Source of the DNA: Branchiostoma floridae
Lineage: Eukaryota > Chordata > Leptocardii > Amphioxiformes > Branchiostomatidae
Length of the DNA: 44,995 nt
NCBI RefSeq assembly: GCF_000003815.2
Contig: NC_049980.1
Location: 15,470,154 to 15,515,148, forward strand
Direction of reading: 5' to 3'
In this document: one piece after another, positions 1 through 11,160 of the stretch
How the letters are laid out: every line of letters starts with the position of its first letter
Position numbering within the stretch: the first letter of the stretch is position 1
Made by a program: the position numbers and the translations under genes
Notes under the pieces: model-generated
Seen by the model: only the letters and a program-made list of their open reading frames with translations
Told to the model about the DNA's origin: nothing
Databases searched by the model: none

Positions 1-683
1 TCCCAGACCTCTGTCTTCCTGGTCCGGTAAGAGCTAAAGGCACTCATCCCAACACATTTGGGAAGACTCTTCACACAGGACATTCACACAGGATTCTTCC
101 ACATGTCTACCATCGAAGTTGTAGAAATGCCTCGGCAAACATCCAATGCTGAAGGCAATTGCCTCCTCACTGCAGAGACCTCTAAACCCCATCGCAGGCT
201 ATGGATTGGCCATTTGCAGAGTAATGCATCACCATGGAAGGGCTTGAAGATTAGGGTTGGACAGCACTAGGGTTGGCTATACATCTTGGCTTCTTCTGCC
301 TAGATGAGGAATGGTGGAAGGGCACATTGCCTTGATGATGATGATGGAGGAGAGCTTTTATGTTTTCTTTTCTTATATCAACAAATGAAAAACAAACAAT
401 GTTTGACTTTGAGAAACACATGTAGTTACTTTGATCATACAAGCAATAAGAAGGACTTTTACCAGTATAACAACTACATGTAAGTTGAAAAATTGATGCC
501 CTGCTGGGGGAAAAACTCTGGACTTGTGCCGATTCCCACGACCTTTCTGGGAATTTTCTGTCAGCTCTGTCCAACTTTTCCATTAGTATCTCAGATGTAC
601 CTTACAATCTAATGCCGATTGTAGAACTATAGATGTAATGTATGGTGTTGGATGTGAGTAGGCAAAATACAAGGCTCGAGCGA

Positions 684-776
684 GGCTATTACACATGTGT
701 CAATAGCCAAGAAACATTTTGGCTATTTGACACACTCAGTGTGTCAATAGCCAACATGTTTCCGGCTATTGACACA
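684..776. repeat. Cluster of palindromes built from GGCTATTGACAC
   Basis: Four copies of GGCTATT(T)GACAC or its reverse complement GTGTCAATAGCC occur in 93 bases, arranged head to head. The central palindrome (720-753) reads TGGCTATTTGACACACT and back as AGTGTGTCAATAGCCA. It may be a fold-back transposon remnant or a multiple protein-binding site; nothing in the sequence decides. Confidence 0.65.
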
Positions 777-1414
777 TCAGGATGCCAGTCAATCAGAGCT
801 GACATAATATTTTTTCAAATAATCCGATCCCCGCCCGCCCTTCCACTTCCATTTCCTGAAGAGCGCAGGTCTGCACCTTGCAGTTGCAACATAAGTTGGT
901 AAGGTCTCCATGACAGTTTTGCTGTCATACCTGATCTTCTTCTTCTTCTTACTTTCCTATACGGACTGTATATTCATTCCTGATGAAGAACAGGCACCAA
1001 AGGGTCAAGGCAGGTATGGCATAAACAGTAACAGGCTGGAGTTTTTCATCAGGGATAGGTGCATGGCATATTGTCATTCCCTGTACCCTTGGGCAGTGGA
1101 TCGATGGGGAACAGGGAGCGTGCGTCATCACACATAAATTGGGTTGCCCAGCGTTGCCTTGAGTTCAAGAAATTTAGTACCATGAAATCGAAGATATCAT
1201 ACCTACAGGAAATATCAAATTTTATAAATTTTATTTGATCCTTCGTTGGTTATTGTGAATTTCTCACAGATTCCTTCTAAACCATGCATTTTCCTACTTG
1301 CATCTGGCATGCATATAGCAGGTAATAGAAGACAGGAAATGAGATAACCAATCAGCAATCATGCACTTCTTTCAAATTCCTGCCAGCAGGAACAACTTTG
1401 GACACAAGCCAAGC

Positions 1415-1556
1415 CAATCTTCCCATCCTGCTCATCTGCAGTTACATTATCAACTACCTCACATCCTGATAATCAGCAATTCATTTATCTTCTTCCTCAC
1501 ATCCTGCTCATCTGCAGTTACATTATCTTCTGCCTCACATCCTGTCACTCTGCAGT
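1415..1556 (+). repeat. Short tandem duplication, about 76-bp unit
   Basis: CATCCTGCTCATCTGCAGTT with the following ACATTATC occurs at 1423-1450 and again at 1499-1526. The words CTCACATCCTG and TCTGCAGT recur between and after the copies, so this is a small imperfect tandem array of two to three units. Confidence 0.7.
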
Positions 1557-2935
1557 GCTCATAAAACTACATGCCAAAACCAAGTCATCAACAAACATAG
1601 AAATAATACCTTTCACAAAGGTAAAAATGTTTGGAAATATAAATAACGTTCCACATTTCAAGGTTTCATTCTATGTTGATCAGATGCATTACTCTGATAT
1701 GACTATGAAGAGCCATATAAATGGTCGTTTCTTATCATATATTCACAGTTTTATGACTTTATTTCGTACACACTATGAGTTTTAAAAATCAAAGCCTGAT
1801 ATCATTTATTAACATCACTTTACAAGAACTTCTTGTCAGTTTATCACAGTGCATAATGATAAACACCCCAACTATGATCTGCTTGATGGTTTGCATACAA
1901 TCAAAATGCAAGACTGTATCTTAATAGTATACTGGACAAGGCCCTCAAATAGAGCATCACGTCCAGGTGAGGTGCAGGTCCGTGCGGCCGGTGGCGTGAG
2001 GAAAAATAAACTTAAGTGCAACGTGCAGGAACCAAAAACAAAAAGGCTTGTGTGTGACTATTTACATGGCCGCAGGATATCCTGTACTGGATGTACTTTT
2101 ACAATGTAAAAAGCTTTCTAGTGTACATTTGTTTTAACAAATTAATACTGTTCTGACATGGATGTAAAAATGTATACTACAAAGAAGGTTGTCCCCTATC
2201 AATTTTGAAAGTTCCATGCTTTTCCCTAGGCTTGTTGCCCGCTATAAATCTTGGAGATCGAAGCCCCCACATGTCAAACTTGCTTTACACATCACTGCAT
2301 AAGAAGTGTAGGTCAGTTTATTACATCCCAAACACTGCTCTCCCTTCCCTTCACTTGACATAACACATGATTGATATTCTGCTCTGGAGACTGACGGTGG
2401 TGCTAAGACACACACAGGGTCTGGGCTAATATTACAGATCCCTTGAGTCCCATTCCACTGCCTATCTAAGAAGGGTGGTTTTGTTCCCTGCGCCACTCAA
2501 TACAGCCATAAAGCACTCCACAATGCAAAGGCTGAATGCAAATATGGGGTATGGTTTTTCTATCTCTCCCCAGAGAAATAATTCACACATACTTTATACC
2601 TTAAGGGTTAAAAGGATCACACCGGCAGACTCTCCTGACCTTTCCTGAACAGGACAGCTTTTCCGTGTTATTGAGACTCGCCTGACGACTTACCCCCATA
2701 ACACAGGTGACCATGATACAAAAGTTAAAAATACACAGGGACTACATGTGCTGCATTCCAATGGTGATATGAGCCTAAAAATGAAAGGGAATTCACTGTA
2801 TAAATGTGACTTAAAATGCAACAACCTCAATTTCTATAGAAAATTTCATATTAGTTTTATTCATATGTCTGTGGACTATAACGCTTTACTCGTAATGCAT
2901 GCCCAATTCTAGTTTTGCTGCAAATATTTCAAAAT

Positions 2936-3508
2936 TTAGTTGTTTTCAATCAATTCATGATCTTTGACTACAGAAAAGGAATTTAAATAAAGGTCAATAT
3001 TTGTTTTTGCAGGCATAACAACAAGAACTGGTCTGTCCATGGTGCTGAAATGTGGTGTTCCAGGGCTGCTGTATCTGATGTGGCCAAATGTGTGTTGACA
3101 ATATGTGTAAACTGCAGATTGATTTAAACACAAACAAGTCAATATCACACAACAGATATTGGCCAACTTCTTCAAAGATTTCTCAGGTTGCCAAGAAAAA
3201 TCAATGATTCTAACCATAACCAGAACAATAGATGTTTGGAGACAATGTTTGGAATCATGTTTGTACCTGTAGATACTTTCTGAATGAATGGATGATGGAT
3301 CGATGGATGAACGATTTGTACAGGAATTTCCCCTCACAGGAAAGTCACCACCTATAGGCTTAGATATTTCCTTGCTTGTGTATGTCACCCCTTGGAAGTG
3401 GGGATGCCCAGTCAGAAGAATTTCACCGGCCGGGGTATAGATTGTGCAGACAGGAATTTGATCGTCTTTGCTTGTTGTTGACTTTGTGCAGATAGCAATG
3501 ACAACCAA
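2936..3508 (-). other. Unassigned 190-codon open reading frame, probably not a gene
   Basis: This minus-strand frame is open for 190 codons, longer than expected by chance in AT-rich DNA. I recognise no domain, signal peptide or repeated motif. Its composition (many Ser, Thr, Cys and His residues, no hydrophobic periodicity) looks like translated non-coding DNA. No convincing splice sites frame it and a second minus-strand frame overlaps its start. It could be a remnant of a mobile element or a chance opening. It does not match the CSPG repeat pattern expected of the missing 3' part of the proteoglycan gene. Confidence 0.2.
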
Positions 3509-4102
3509 TACAACAAGAGTTCGTAGACCTCAGGCCTGCATGAAATGTATTGGGTGTCTGTAGACCTATTGTTTGTTTTTTTTCCTTTTCGTCCGTGGTT
3601 GCGTGGTTGGAAAAGTGAGATTTTTACCTTGTTGATTTGACTGCACCATGCCAAAGTCTGAAATTCCATTTTGGGAATGTGTAAGCTTGGGCATGGATGA
3701 ACATTACTTATTTTGGATTTCTTAAGCAGGTAACCAACCACAGTACCTTGAAGTTGTTGAGACGACTTTTCCTACCTTTTTTTGTCTCAGATGGCCCATG
3801 TAGTTATTCTGTCACATATGACTTGGCACTGGAAGGTTATTTGCATAATTTGACCAATTATATTTTTACAGTAGTTCCATAGACAATATGAATAGTGGTA
3901 GCCCCCATCCAGCAGCAACAGTTAGTCCCCAGGGTGGTATGATATTTTTATTCAATCCGCCCAACTAAAACCTAAATCTCTTGAAGTACCTAAGCCAAAT
4001 TTAACAGCAGAATTTACTATTCAAAATGTCCTTTTCAATCCCATCATAGATGGGCAGCTGCTGCTGCTTTAAAAGTTCAGAAAGCTGTTATAGTCAGAGT
4101 GA

Positions 4103-4293
4103 NNNNNNNNNNNNNNNNNNNNNNNNNNNNNNNNNNNNNNNNNNNNNNNNNNNNNNNNNNNNNNNNNNNNNNNNNNNNNNNNNNNNNNNNNNNNNNNNNN
4201 NNNNNNNNNNNNNNNNNNNNNNNNNNNNNNNNNNNNNNNNNNNNNNNNNNNNNNNNNNNNNNNNNNNNNNNNNNNNNNNNNNNNNNNNNNNNN
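4103..4293. other. Assembly gap (191 N)
   Basis: A run of N lies immediately before a degenerate tandem array. Repetitive sequence probably caused the break. Confidence 0.99.
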
Positions 4294-5000
4294 AAGGTGG
4301 CAGAAGCCAGTGCAAAAACAGATGACGATTCTACACCTAAGCTTAAAGACCTATCAATCAACCCAAACCCAACCAAACCAAGCAGATATTGGGGGGATGC
4401 CCCAACCACACAAAAACAGGGTCAACCTACAGTATCAAGTTCAAGCACTAGGAGGCCCAAAATCAAACCTGACCACCAGGACACCAGCAACAACCCACGT
4501 AACAAATAGCAACACGATGGCACCTTGCGTTCCGGAGATACAGCGCACGCGCAGTGCCCGCACAAAAGGTAACCTGGAATGTCAAGTTCAAGCACCAAGG
4601 GCACCAAAATCAAAATTGAGAATTATTCAGCCACCGCCAACACATGTGCCAAATATCATTGCGCCCGCACCAACCGTTCAGAAGATATAACTCCGGAAAT
4701 ACCCCTCCCGGACACAAAATTCGACCTGCCGCGTCAAGTTCAAACGCGACAAGGCCCAAAGTCAATCCTAGGCAACAGGCAACAACTTCTCACCCATGCA
4801 CCAAAAATCGTCGCAATGGTGCGTATCGTTCCGGACACACAGCGCCAAAAGTGCCCCAAAAACACCAAAAATGCCACCTGCAATGTCAAGTTCAAGCGCC
4901 AGGAGGCCCAAAATCAAACCTGAGTGTCAGGCTACCACCCCCAACCCACTACCAAAAATCGTCGTGCTCGCACCATCCGTTCTCGAGATACAGCGCCCTA
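4294..5000. repeat. Degenerate tandem array, unit about 150 bp
   Basis: The phrase CAAGTTCAAGC followed by a GGCCCAAAATCAA-like block begins at about 4436, 4581, 4735 and 4885, giving periods of 145-154 bp. Between these anchors recur CCAAAAATCGTCG, GTTCCGGA and GATACAGCGC. Several overlapping open frames of 90-140 codons result only from the C- and A-rich composition, which avoids stops, and are not credible genes. The reverse complement of the anchor (TTTTGGGCCTCCTGG...) resembles the AGGGGGCCCAAAATC block in the TGCAAAT repeat family elsewhere in the window, so the two may be related. Confidence 0.75.
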
Positions 5001-7535
5001 AATCCCCAGCTTCCAAAAGTTCCCACGCCCGTGAAAACCATACCTGCATACATGCAGGTAACAAAGTAAATAGACACCTGCAGGCATAAACAACAATAAG
5101 ATGATGTACTTCTGGCTAACTCGCATAACTGAGCATTGCTAGCAGCAAAAGCTGAGAAATAATGGAGTACTAAAAATAAAGTCTTCAAGCTGACTTCTAA
5201 ACCACTGACCTGTGCCTTTAACAGTACAATGATGGGTTGCCAGCTGATGTTAGGACTTCATTTGTATTCCACCATCACCCTATCTCACATAAACTCTCAA
5301 ACCTCTAATCACAAGAAATAATTAAAGAGACCAAATTCTCCATCCCTCATTACACAGACCATTAGGGCACCACATTCATTTCCTTACTAAGGGACTTATT
5401 AATTTCAAACTGCTGTATTCAGACAGACCCGTTCATTGCACAGTTATAATGTATCTATGGCTCAATCAGGAGGTACATATACAGGATATTGTAATATGTA
5501 CTCAGAGGTGACAAACCTTAAGGTAATAACGAGGAAAATTCATATAAAATATCTTTCTTTCTTTGACTTGATAATCTCTCAAACACTATGATAATATTTC
5601 TTCTGAAACTAGATACATTTGTTTGTATTTGAAACACAATATTGTCATGGGAGACACTTAAATTACCTAACGCCCAATCTAAAATGACTATAATTTATCA
5701 AAGATAAAATTTGCGTGTACATTCACATTAGCACCTTCCAATATTGTACCAAGTTTCCTACATATCAAACACAGCTATCCTCACTACTGGCACCTTTCAA
5801 TTGAAACTGCTATGAAGATTCAACAATTCTGATGTTCACACACATTCTTCAAAAAGGATGCCCTTGGACTAATGCTGAGATTATTACTTACATGATGCAT
5901 GGCAGAGACAATGCACAAATGGTTTCACAGCATGAGCTCAAAGTAATACACATGTAACAACACAAGTAAGGCTTTTAACATTTATTATATTGAGTTTTGA
6001 CTTTGACTTTTTGAATTTGGGTCGACAAATTCATGTTACTGAATTAAAGGCATGAGCAATGGAATATCACATTATATCTTCTTTTCAAAGGCTTGATAGG
6101 AAACACCTTTCATTGAAAAACATTTCGGACTTTCAATTTTAAAATACATCATGTCACAGGATCCAAATAGATTCCAATGTTACTATGTGCCCATTGATGC
6201 ATACCTACAATAAGGTCACAGCTAGTTATGTAGAAAATTCACTTAATTTGAGACATTATTCAATATCAACCATGAGCAATCCATCAAAATGCCAAATTTA
6301 TATTTTGTAATCCATCTTTGTTTCAAAAAGTATTTAATCCTGACAAAGGAATATCAGATATAATCTAATAATGCCAAAAGGTCATCTTACAGCTCTTGAA
6401 TCGAAAAGGCAATCTTTCAATCTCAGAGGTGAAGTACCTGTAATTGCATTTTGGGCCATAATTTTGTTATTCAGTACATATCAATTTTAACAATTTGTAA
6501 CTCTAGACATTGAATTCATGAAAAGTATACATTGTGTTTTTTACATTCATGGTATTTGAATTACTTTGGATCTTAATGATTCTGGTGGTCGTTAGCAACA
6601 TAGTGATGCAAATTTACGCATGGGAAGATTGGCATATAAAAGGGATGGGTCAAAGACTTTTGGGATGGACACTGGAGGAGGACTGTTAACTTTTTTGGAA
6701 TGGATTATAGTCAAGAGCACATAACATTAATTGTTTTTTCCACAATGTGATTTTAACATCTGATATAAACACTAAAGACATAAAAACTTAAGGGAAACTC
6801 AAGAGAAGGGGATTTCAACAACAACATCAATGCTAACATGTCTGAGAACCTCAAGTAACTTCTTTTCCAAAATGGCGATCACATGTCATTTGTGGTACAT
6901 ATATCTAACTCAGATAAACCTTTGTGTCAAAAATTTGACTTTTGTGTGACAGCTTCTCATGTCCATAATATTTCCGCAGCCCAGACAGCAACGAGTCTGG
7001 GTTGTTTTAATTTGACCCAGGAGACAATACTGCTATTAACTACTGGCCATTTGTCTGGGCATATAGGTACTGCGGCAACATAAAGGGGATTATAAGTACC
7101 TTTAAGGGCCTTGTGCCTGTTAAATTGGTCTTCTGTCGGTCTTTGTGAGCTATGCCGATAATCTGAAAGTGATGAACTGACTGGAGTTTTTCCATGAACT
7201 GGTCAGTTGGAGTTGACTGACCTTTGACATCCTGCCAAATAATTGTCTCCATACCTTCGAACTACATGTACATTCAAAACTGCCCAAGAATAATTTAGGG
7301 GACCAATAAAATTTAGTCTACGTGGATAGTTGGTCACTAAGGATTCTTGATGAATGGCCAATGGAAAAAATTATCCAAGGAGCCACCAAAAATAGTCATT
7401 TGGCAGGGGTTTGACTGTATTGTACATTGTACATGCTCCCTTATGCATACCCTAGTGGATTTTTTTTGTGTGCAGTGTCTTGACATCTGCAGAATACTTA
7501 AATACAATCAAACTTGTATAAGTGACCATCTCTAT
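5001..7535. other. No gene seen; AT-rich DNA
   Basis: Both strands are dense in stops. A fragment AGCAACATAGTGATGCAAATT near 6595 and similar words are compatible with old repeats. No exon or structured element could be supported. Confidence 0.6.
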
Positions 7536-7543
7536 GTAAGGAC

Positions 7544-7976
7544 TAGAGCTGGGTATCGGTACAGCGTACCGGTACAAAACCGGTTTTTCTTATTGGACCG
7601 GTCCAGAAAAACCGGACCTGAAAAAATTAGGTGGACCGGATGTTGGACCGATTAGAAAATTAACAGATCATTTTATCAGGCATTCACACGTTTTGACGCT
7701 TGCAGGTGGAAGAAAATAACAAGAGTGAAGTAGAGTAGAGTTTATAGTCATTTCTACCAAGTTTTACAGTCAATCGTACAGGTGCAGTTAGCTTTGTATG
7801 ATTTTAAAACGTCAGTGTAAGTCTAATACTCCACCAAACAGATTTCTTTGTAGTGAAATGGACCATTGGTATGAGTCATACTGCATCAGGTCCAGGTTCA
7901 GGTCCGGACCTGGACCTAATCCTCTGGACCTGAACCGGACCTGGACCTGAATTTTATGTACCGGTACCCAGCCCTA
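7544..7976. mobile_element. Non-autonomous hAT-type element, 433 bp, with 8-bp target duplication
   Basis: The ends are TAGAGCTGGGTATCGGTAC and its inverted partner GTACCGGTACCCAGCCCTA, differing mainly at one terminal position. Perfect 8-bp duplications GTAAGGAC flank it at 7536-7543 and 7977-7984. An 8-bp duplication with (T/C)A-G-x-G-C ends is the hAT signature. The interior is non-coding and carries many ACCGG and GGTCC words (subterminal GGTCCAGG / CCTGGACC repeats), likely former transposase sites. The perfect duplication suggests a fairly young insertion. Confidence 0.88.
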
Positions 7977-7984
7977 GTAAGGAC

Positions 7985-9648
7985 CATGTGCTAATGTGAC
8001 CCTTTGGCAGTCACTCAGATATTTTCCCCATTGACACCAGCATTAAGTATCCTGTCTAAAGTGACCATCTGTCTACTTAGGCAGTCCTCTGGGTCATTTT
8101 CTTGGGCAGTTTTGACTGCATACATTTTGACTAATGGCATTGGCTAGTAGTATCATCCTACTTTAATTTCACTACATGCATTTGTGTTGACACCCAAGTT
8201 TCATATACATTCATGGGGCCATGCAAGCCCAATACATGTAAAAGCTATATGATAGTGGATCTCTAGGACCGTTATCAAAACCAATGAAAATCATTATTGA
8301 TGAGGGACATTCTAGATCAGCTTTCTTTAAAATTTCATTGGTTTATTTTCCTGAATCATTCCATCAATAAGTCAAAGTTTATTATTGTTCATTGCATCCC
8401 ATCTTACAGATGATATTGCAATCAATACAGGACCTGTTTCATCTTTCAGTTAAAATTTGGGACAGACGACATGTTGAGATAAGGTATTGGAGAAAGACAA
8501 TGCGGGGCAAATAGAAAACCTACGCTCAGGACAGCGGTCAAAATGCATTTGGGAAAGGTCCCTAACTTGTAATGTACGTGTATTTGTACAGCACAAACAA
8601 GCTGATAGGGGGCACTGTACAAAAATGTACTACCAGCCTTGATATTCTACAGCTTGCTTACGATATGATAAAAGGAAAAGATAAAGCGGGCGATCTCACA
8701 CTGAGGACGTAGGATGAAGCTCATTTGTAAGCATATTCCAGCCAAGCACACCAGGTCACCTGTACTCTTCTCGATAAGTGTATTGGATTATCATCATGAA
8801 AAGGTATTGTTTTTGGTGTGTGTGTGTTTGTGTTGTGCGTGCGCACACGTACTTGCGCATATTTGTGTGCATGCGTTCCTGGATAGGTGTGGTCAGCATA
8901 ACTTTCCTCTGGCTTGGTTGTAATGATATTTGGTCTGTGGTCAAGGTGGATTTTGGGCCCCCTGGTGTATGACCTTAGAACAGCAGAGGATGTGTACTTT
9001 TGCGCCCCCTAGCAGCTTTCTCTTGAACTTCAGGGGCATTAAAAAAAATATTTACAAAAGAGATGACGAAAGGATGACAAAGGAACAACAAATTTCCATG
9101 ATATTCGTTATGCAGGTAGTTAGACAGAGATGTACACAATCATAAGGTAATCATGCAAATTAGGACAATGAGGAAAATCTGTTATTCCATAATAGGACTT
9201 TCATACATGTAACAGTTTGTATATAATTTGTGGCAGGTGAAAGATTAACAGATACTAACTATGCAAATGAAATAAGAGTATAATTTGCATAATTACTCTG
9301 AAAGTGCCATAATTCAATAGTGGTAAATGGTGGCAATTACCTACTTCATGTGTAAGTTACTTAAAGGTATACACCACTATGAATAGAATGTAAATGTACA
9401 AGTCATCTACAAAGGCTCTAAAGATTCCAAAGAGGTACATGTACATTGTATGAGGTCTACAAACTCTTGTTCTACATACAATGTACAGAGGTTTGGTGCC
9501 ATAAGCTTCCTCATACACATGGCCGTCGGCTTTACGTCCGAGCTGACGATGCAACAAGTACTTTCTATTCAACACTACAGACTGCCAAGGATTCCAACCC
9601 AGGATCCTTTAGATTCTATGTAAAGATTGAAAGTATACTACTATTAAC
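7985..9648. other. No gene seen; microsatellite and repeat fragments
   Basis: Contains a GT-rich microsatellite (8815-8880), a short dispersed repeat copy (8589-8620) and a patch of ATGCAAAT / ATTTGCATAATTA words at 9150-9300. A GC-richer stretch at 9520-9610 contains ACCCAGGATCC and CGTCGGCTTTACGTCCG, and its reverse strand holds GGTTGGAATCC, near a tRNA B-box. Without an A-box no tRNA-derived element can be claimed. Confidence 0.55.
8815..8880. repeat. GT-rich microsatellite
   Basis: Imperfect (GT)n running into the palindromic GTGCGTGCGCACAC, a purine-pyrimidine alternation of the kind able to adopt Z-DNA. Confidence 0.8.
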
Positions 9649-9949
9649 TTAGGGACCGTACGGCGTTTAGTGAGGGGGGAGGGCCGGTCGCCAGAGGGTC
9701 GGGTCAAAAATTTTTTGCTAGGCCCTCCCCCCAGGTAAAAATTTTTTTGCTAGGCCCTCCCCCTAAGTCAAATTTTTTTTGCTTGGCCCTCCCCCCTCCT
9801 ATCAATTTTGAAAAAAATATTCAAGACGCCAATAAAACACTGCGCTCCCATTTGTAAATGTGCTTTGCGTCATATCATACTTTTCATGATTTTAATCGCG
9901 AAGCAGATCTCTCACCCCTAGTAAAAAAAGGAAAACAGAATGGCTCAAA

Positions 9950-10012
9950 ATATCTGCTTAATAGAGGGATAAATATCTGCTTCATAGAGGCATAAATATT
10001 TGCTATATAGAA
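9950..10012 (+). repeat. Three tandem copies of a 28-bp unit
   Basis: AAATATCTGCTTAATAGAGG, AAATATCTGCTTCATAGAGG and AAATATTTGCTATATAGAAG follow one another inside the Harbinger-like element. Confidence 0.7.
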
Positions 10013-10529
10013 GCTATTTCACACCTAAAAAGCATTTGTATCTGGATTTCTAGTAACGCTAGTTAGATTTGCGCCACGAAGCGGCGCGCGCCCTGCTCTC
10101 TAAATTTACGTATTGCAAGCTTGCGGGCCTGAGCGGCTTGACGGAAACTATTTTCAATTTACATACATTTTGGACTTTTTCTTGGTTCTGTGGTGGTAAT
10201 AACTTACGGTAAATCGGGAAAAATGAAAACCAAACCGACAGCACGATTTGACTAACCAAAACTGTGGTGGGGAGGGGGGCACCAACGCGATTTTCCCACG
10301 GCGGGGTAGACCGGTCGCCTCTCTCTAGCCGCCGGCGGGCGTGAGAACGTAGACTTGCAGGAGATCTTTTAGAAATGCCACGCTTTTTTGCCACGATTTC
10401 CTGCATTGCTTTTTTATGGGAAAATTTGCTGGTTAGATGACATTTCTATGAAAAAAAAATACGAGGTTTTCAAGTTTTTGAGAACGACGTTCCATGTCCG
10501 GCGCCAAAGGCACGAAGAATCGCAAGGTA

Positions 10530-11025
10530 GGTCCAGGAAAATTTGAAATCTTGACCCTCTTAAAAGCTATTTCCTTCAGTTTGAGGGAAATATTTTGCTG
10601 ACAAACAAAGCTAACTTTAACGGCATTTCAATTTAGAAATATAAAATTAAATCCCCCCCCAAACACATTATCACGATGTCGGTCATTCAAGGCGCGAGGC
10701 CGGTCACGTCAAAAGGGATTCAGGGAAATTTGCAAATATTTACCCTCGAGCTCTGAAACGCCATTTCTTACATTTTGAGGGCAATAAGACGGGTAAATTT
10801 TGCTGGCAGACTAATCTAGAGTTTAATAACATTTCTGTAAGTGAAAAAGGTTTTCGAGGGCGTCATGCATAAGCCCCGCCCCCGCCCTTTCGCATTTTCA
10901 CTGTGTCCTGAGCGCAAACCTTGGGCGATCCCTTGCAGAGGTCCAGAAAAATTTGGAAATCTTGACCCTCTGAAACGCCGTTTCTTGGATTTTAAGGGAC
11001 ATATTTTGCTGGCAGACCAAGCTAT
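10530..11025 (+). repeat. Internal array of about 190-220-bp units in the Harbinger-like element
   Basis: Three diverged units begin with a GGTCCAGGAAAATTTG-like word near 10530, 10718 and 10940. Each continues with a TTGACCCTCTGAAACGCC-like block, a TTTGAGGG(A/C)AATA block and TTTTGCTGGCAGAC. The order is kept in all three, so they arose by tandem duplication within the element. Confidence 0.75.
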
Positions 11026-11160
11026 TTTTTTTTGCTTGGCCCTCCCCCCAAGTCAAAAATTTTTTGCTAGGCCCTCTCCCTGGCAAAATATTTTTTTGCT
11101 TGGCCCTCCCCCCCCTGGCGACCGGCCCTCCCCCCTTGCTAAATGCCATACGGTCCCTTA

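Larger units (their letters stand above)
1..4102. other. No recognised gene; AT-rich non-coding DNA
   Basis: No exon with family resemblance was found on either strand. The stretch holds a cluster of short palindromes (684-776), a 28-bp direct repeat (1423-1450 and 1499-1526) and one unusually long minus-strand open frame (2936-3508), described separately. It lies downstream of the proteoglycan gene as read, so it may be one of its long introns or intergenic. Confidence 0.6.
9652..11157. mobile_element. Non-autonomous PIF/Harbinger-like element, 1506 bp, TTA duplication
   Basis: The left end GGGACCGTACGGCGTTTAG and the inverted right end GGGACCGTATGGCATTTAG continue as a near-identical terminal inverted repeat of about 43 bp, through GGGAGGGCCGGTCGCC. 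TTA flanks both sides (9649-9651, 11158-11160), the 3-bp TWA duplication typical of PIF/Harbinger. Inside each end, a unit of about 31-36 bp of the type CAAAAATTTTTTGCTAGGCC + CTCCCCCC is repeated three times in the same orientation at both ends (9708-9800 and 11028-11120). No transposase or Myb-like gene is present. Open frames at 10059-10406 and 10841-11194 are products of the GC-rich tracts. Confidence 0.85.

Noticed and set aside
4310-5069. Overlapping plus-strand open frames of 97-141 codons as genes
   Set aside because: They overlap in all three frames and follow a 150-bp degenerate tandem repeat; the openness comes from composition.
9520-9610. tRNA gene or tRNA-derived SINE on the minus strand
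   Set aside because: Only a B-box-like GGTTGGAATCC is present; no A-box, no cloverleaf and no SINE tail.
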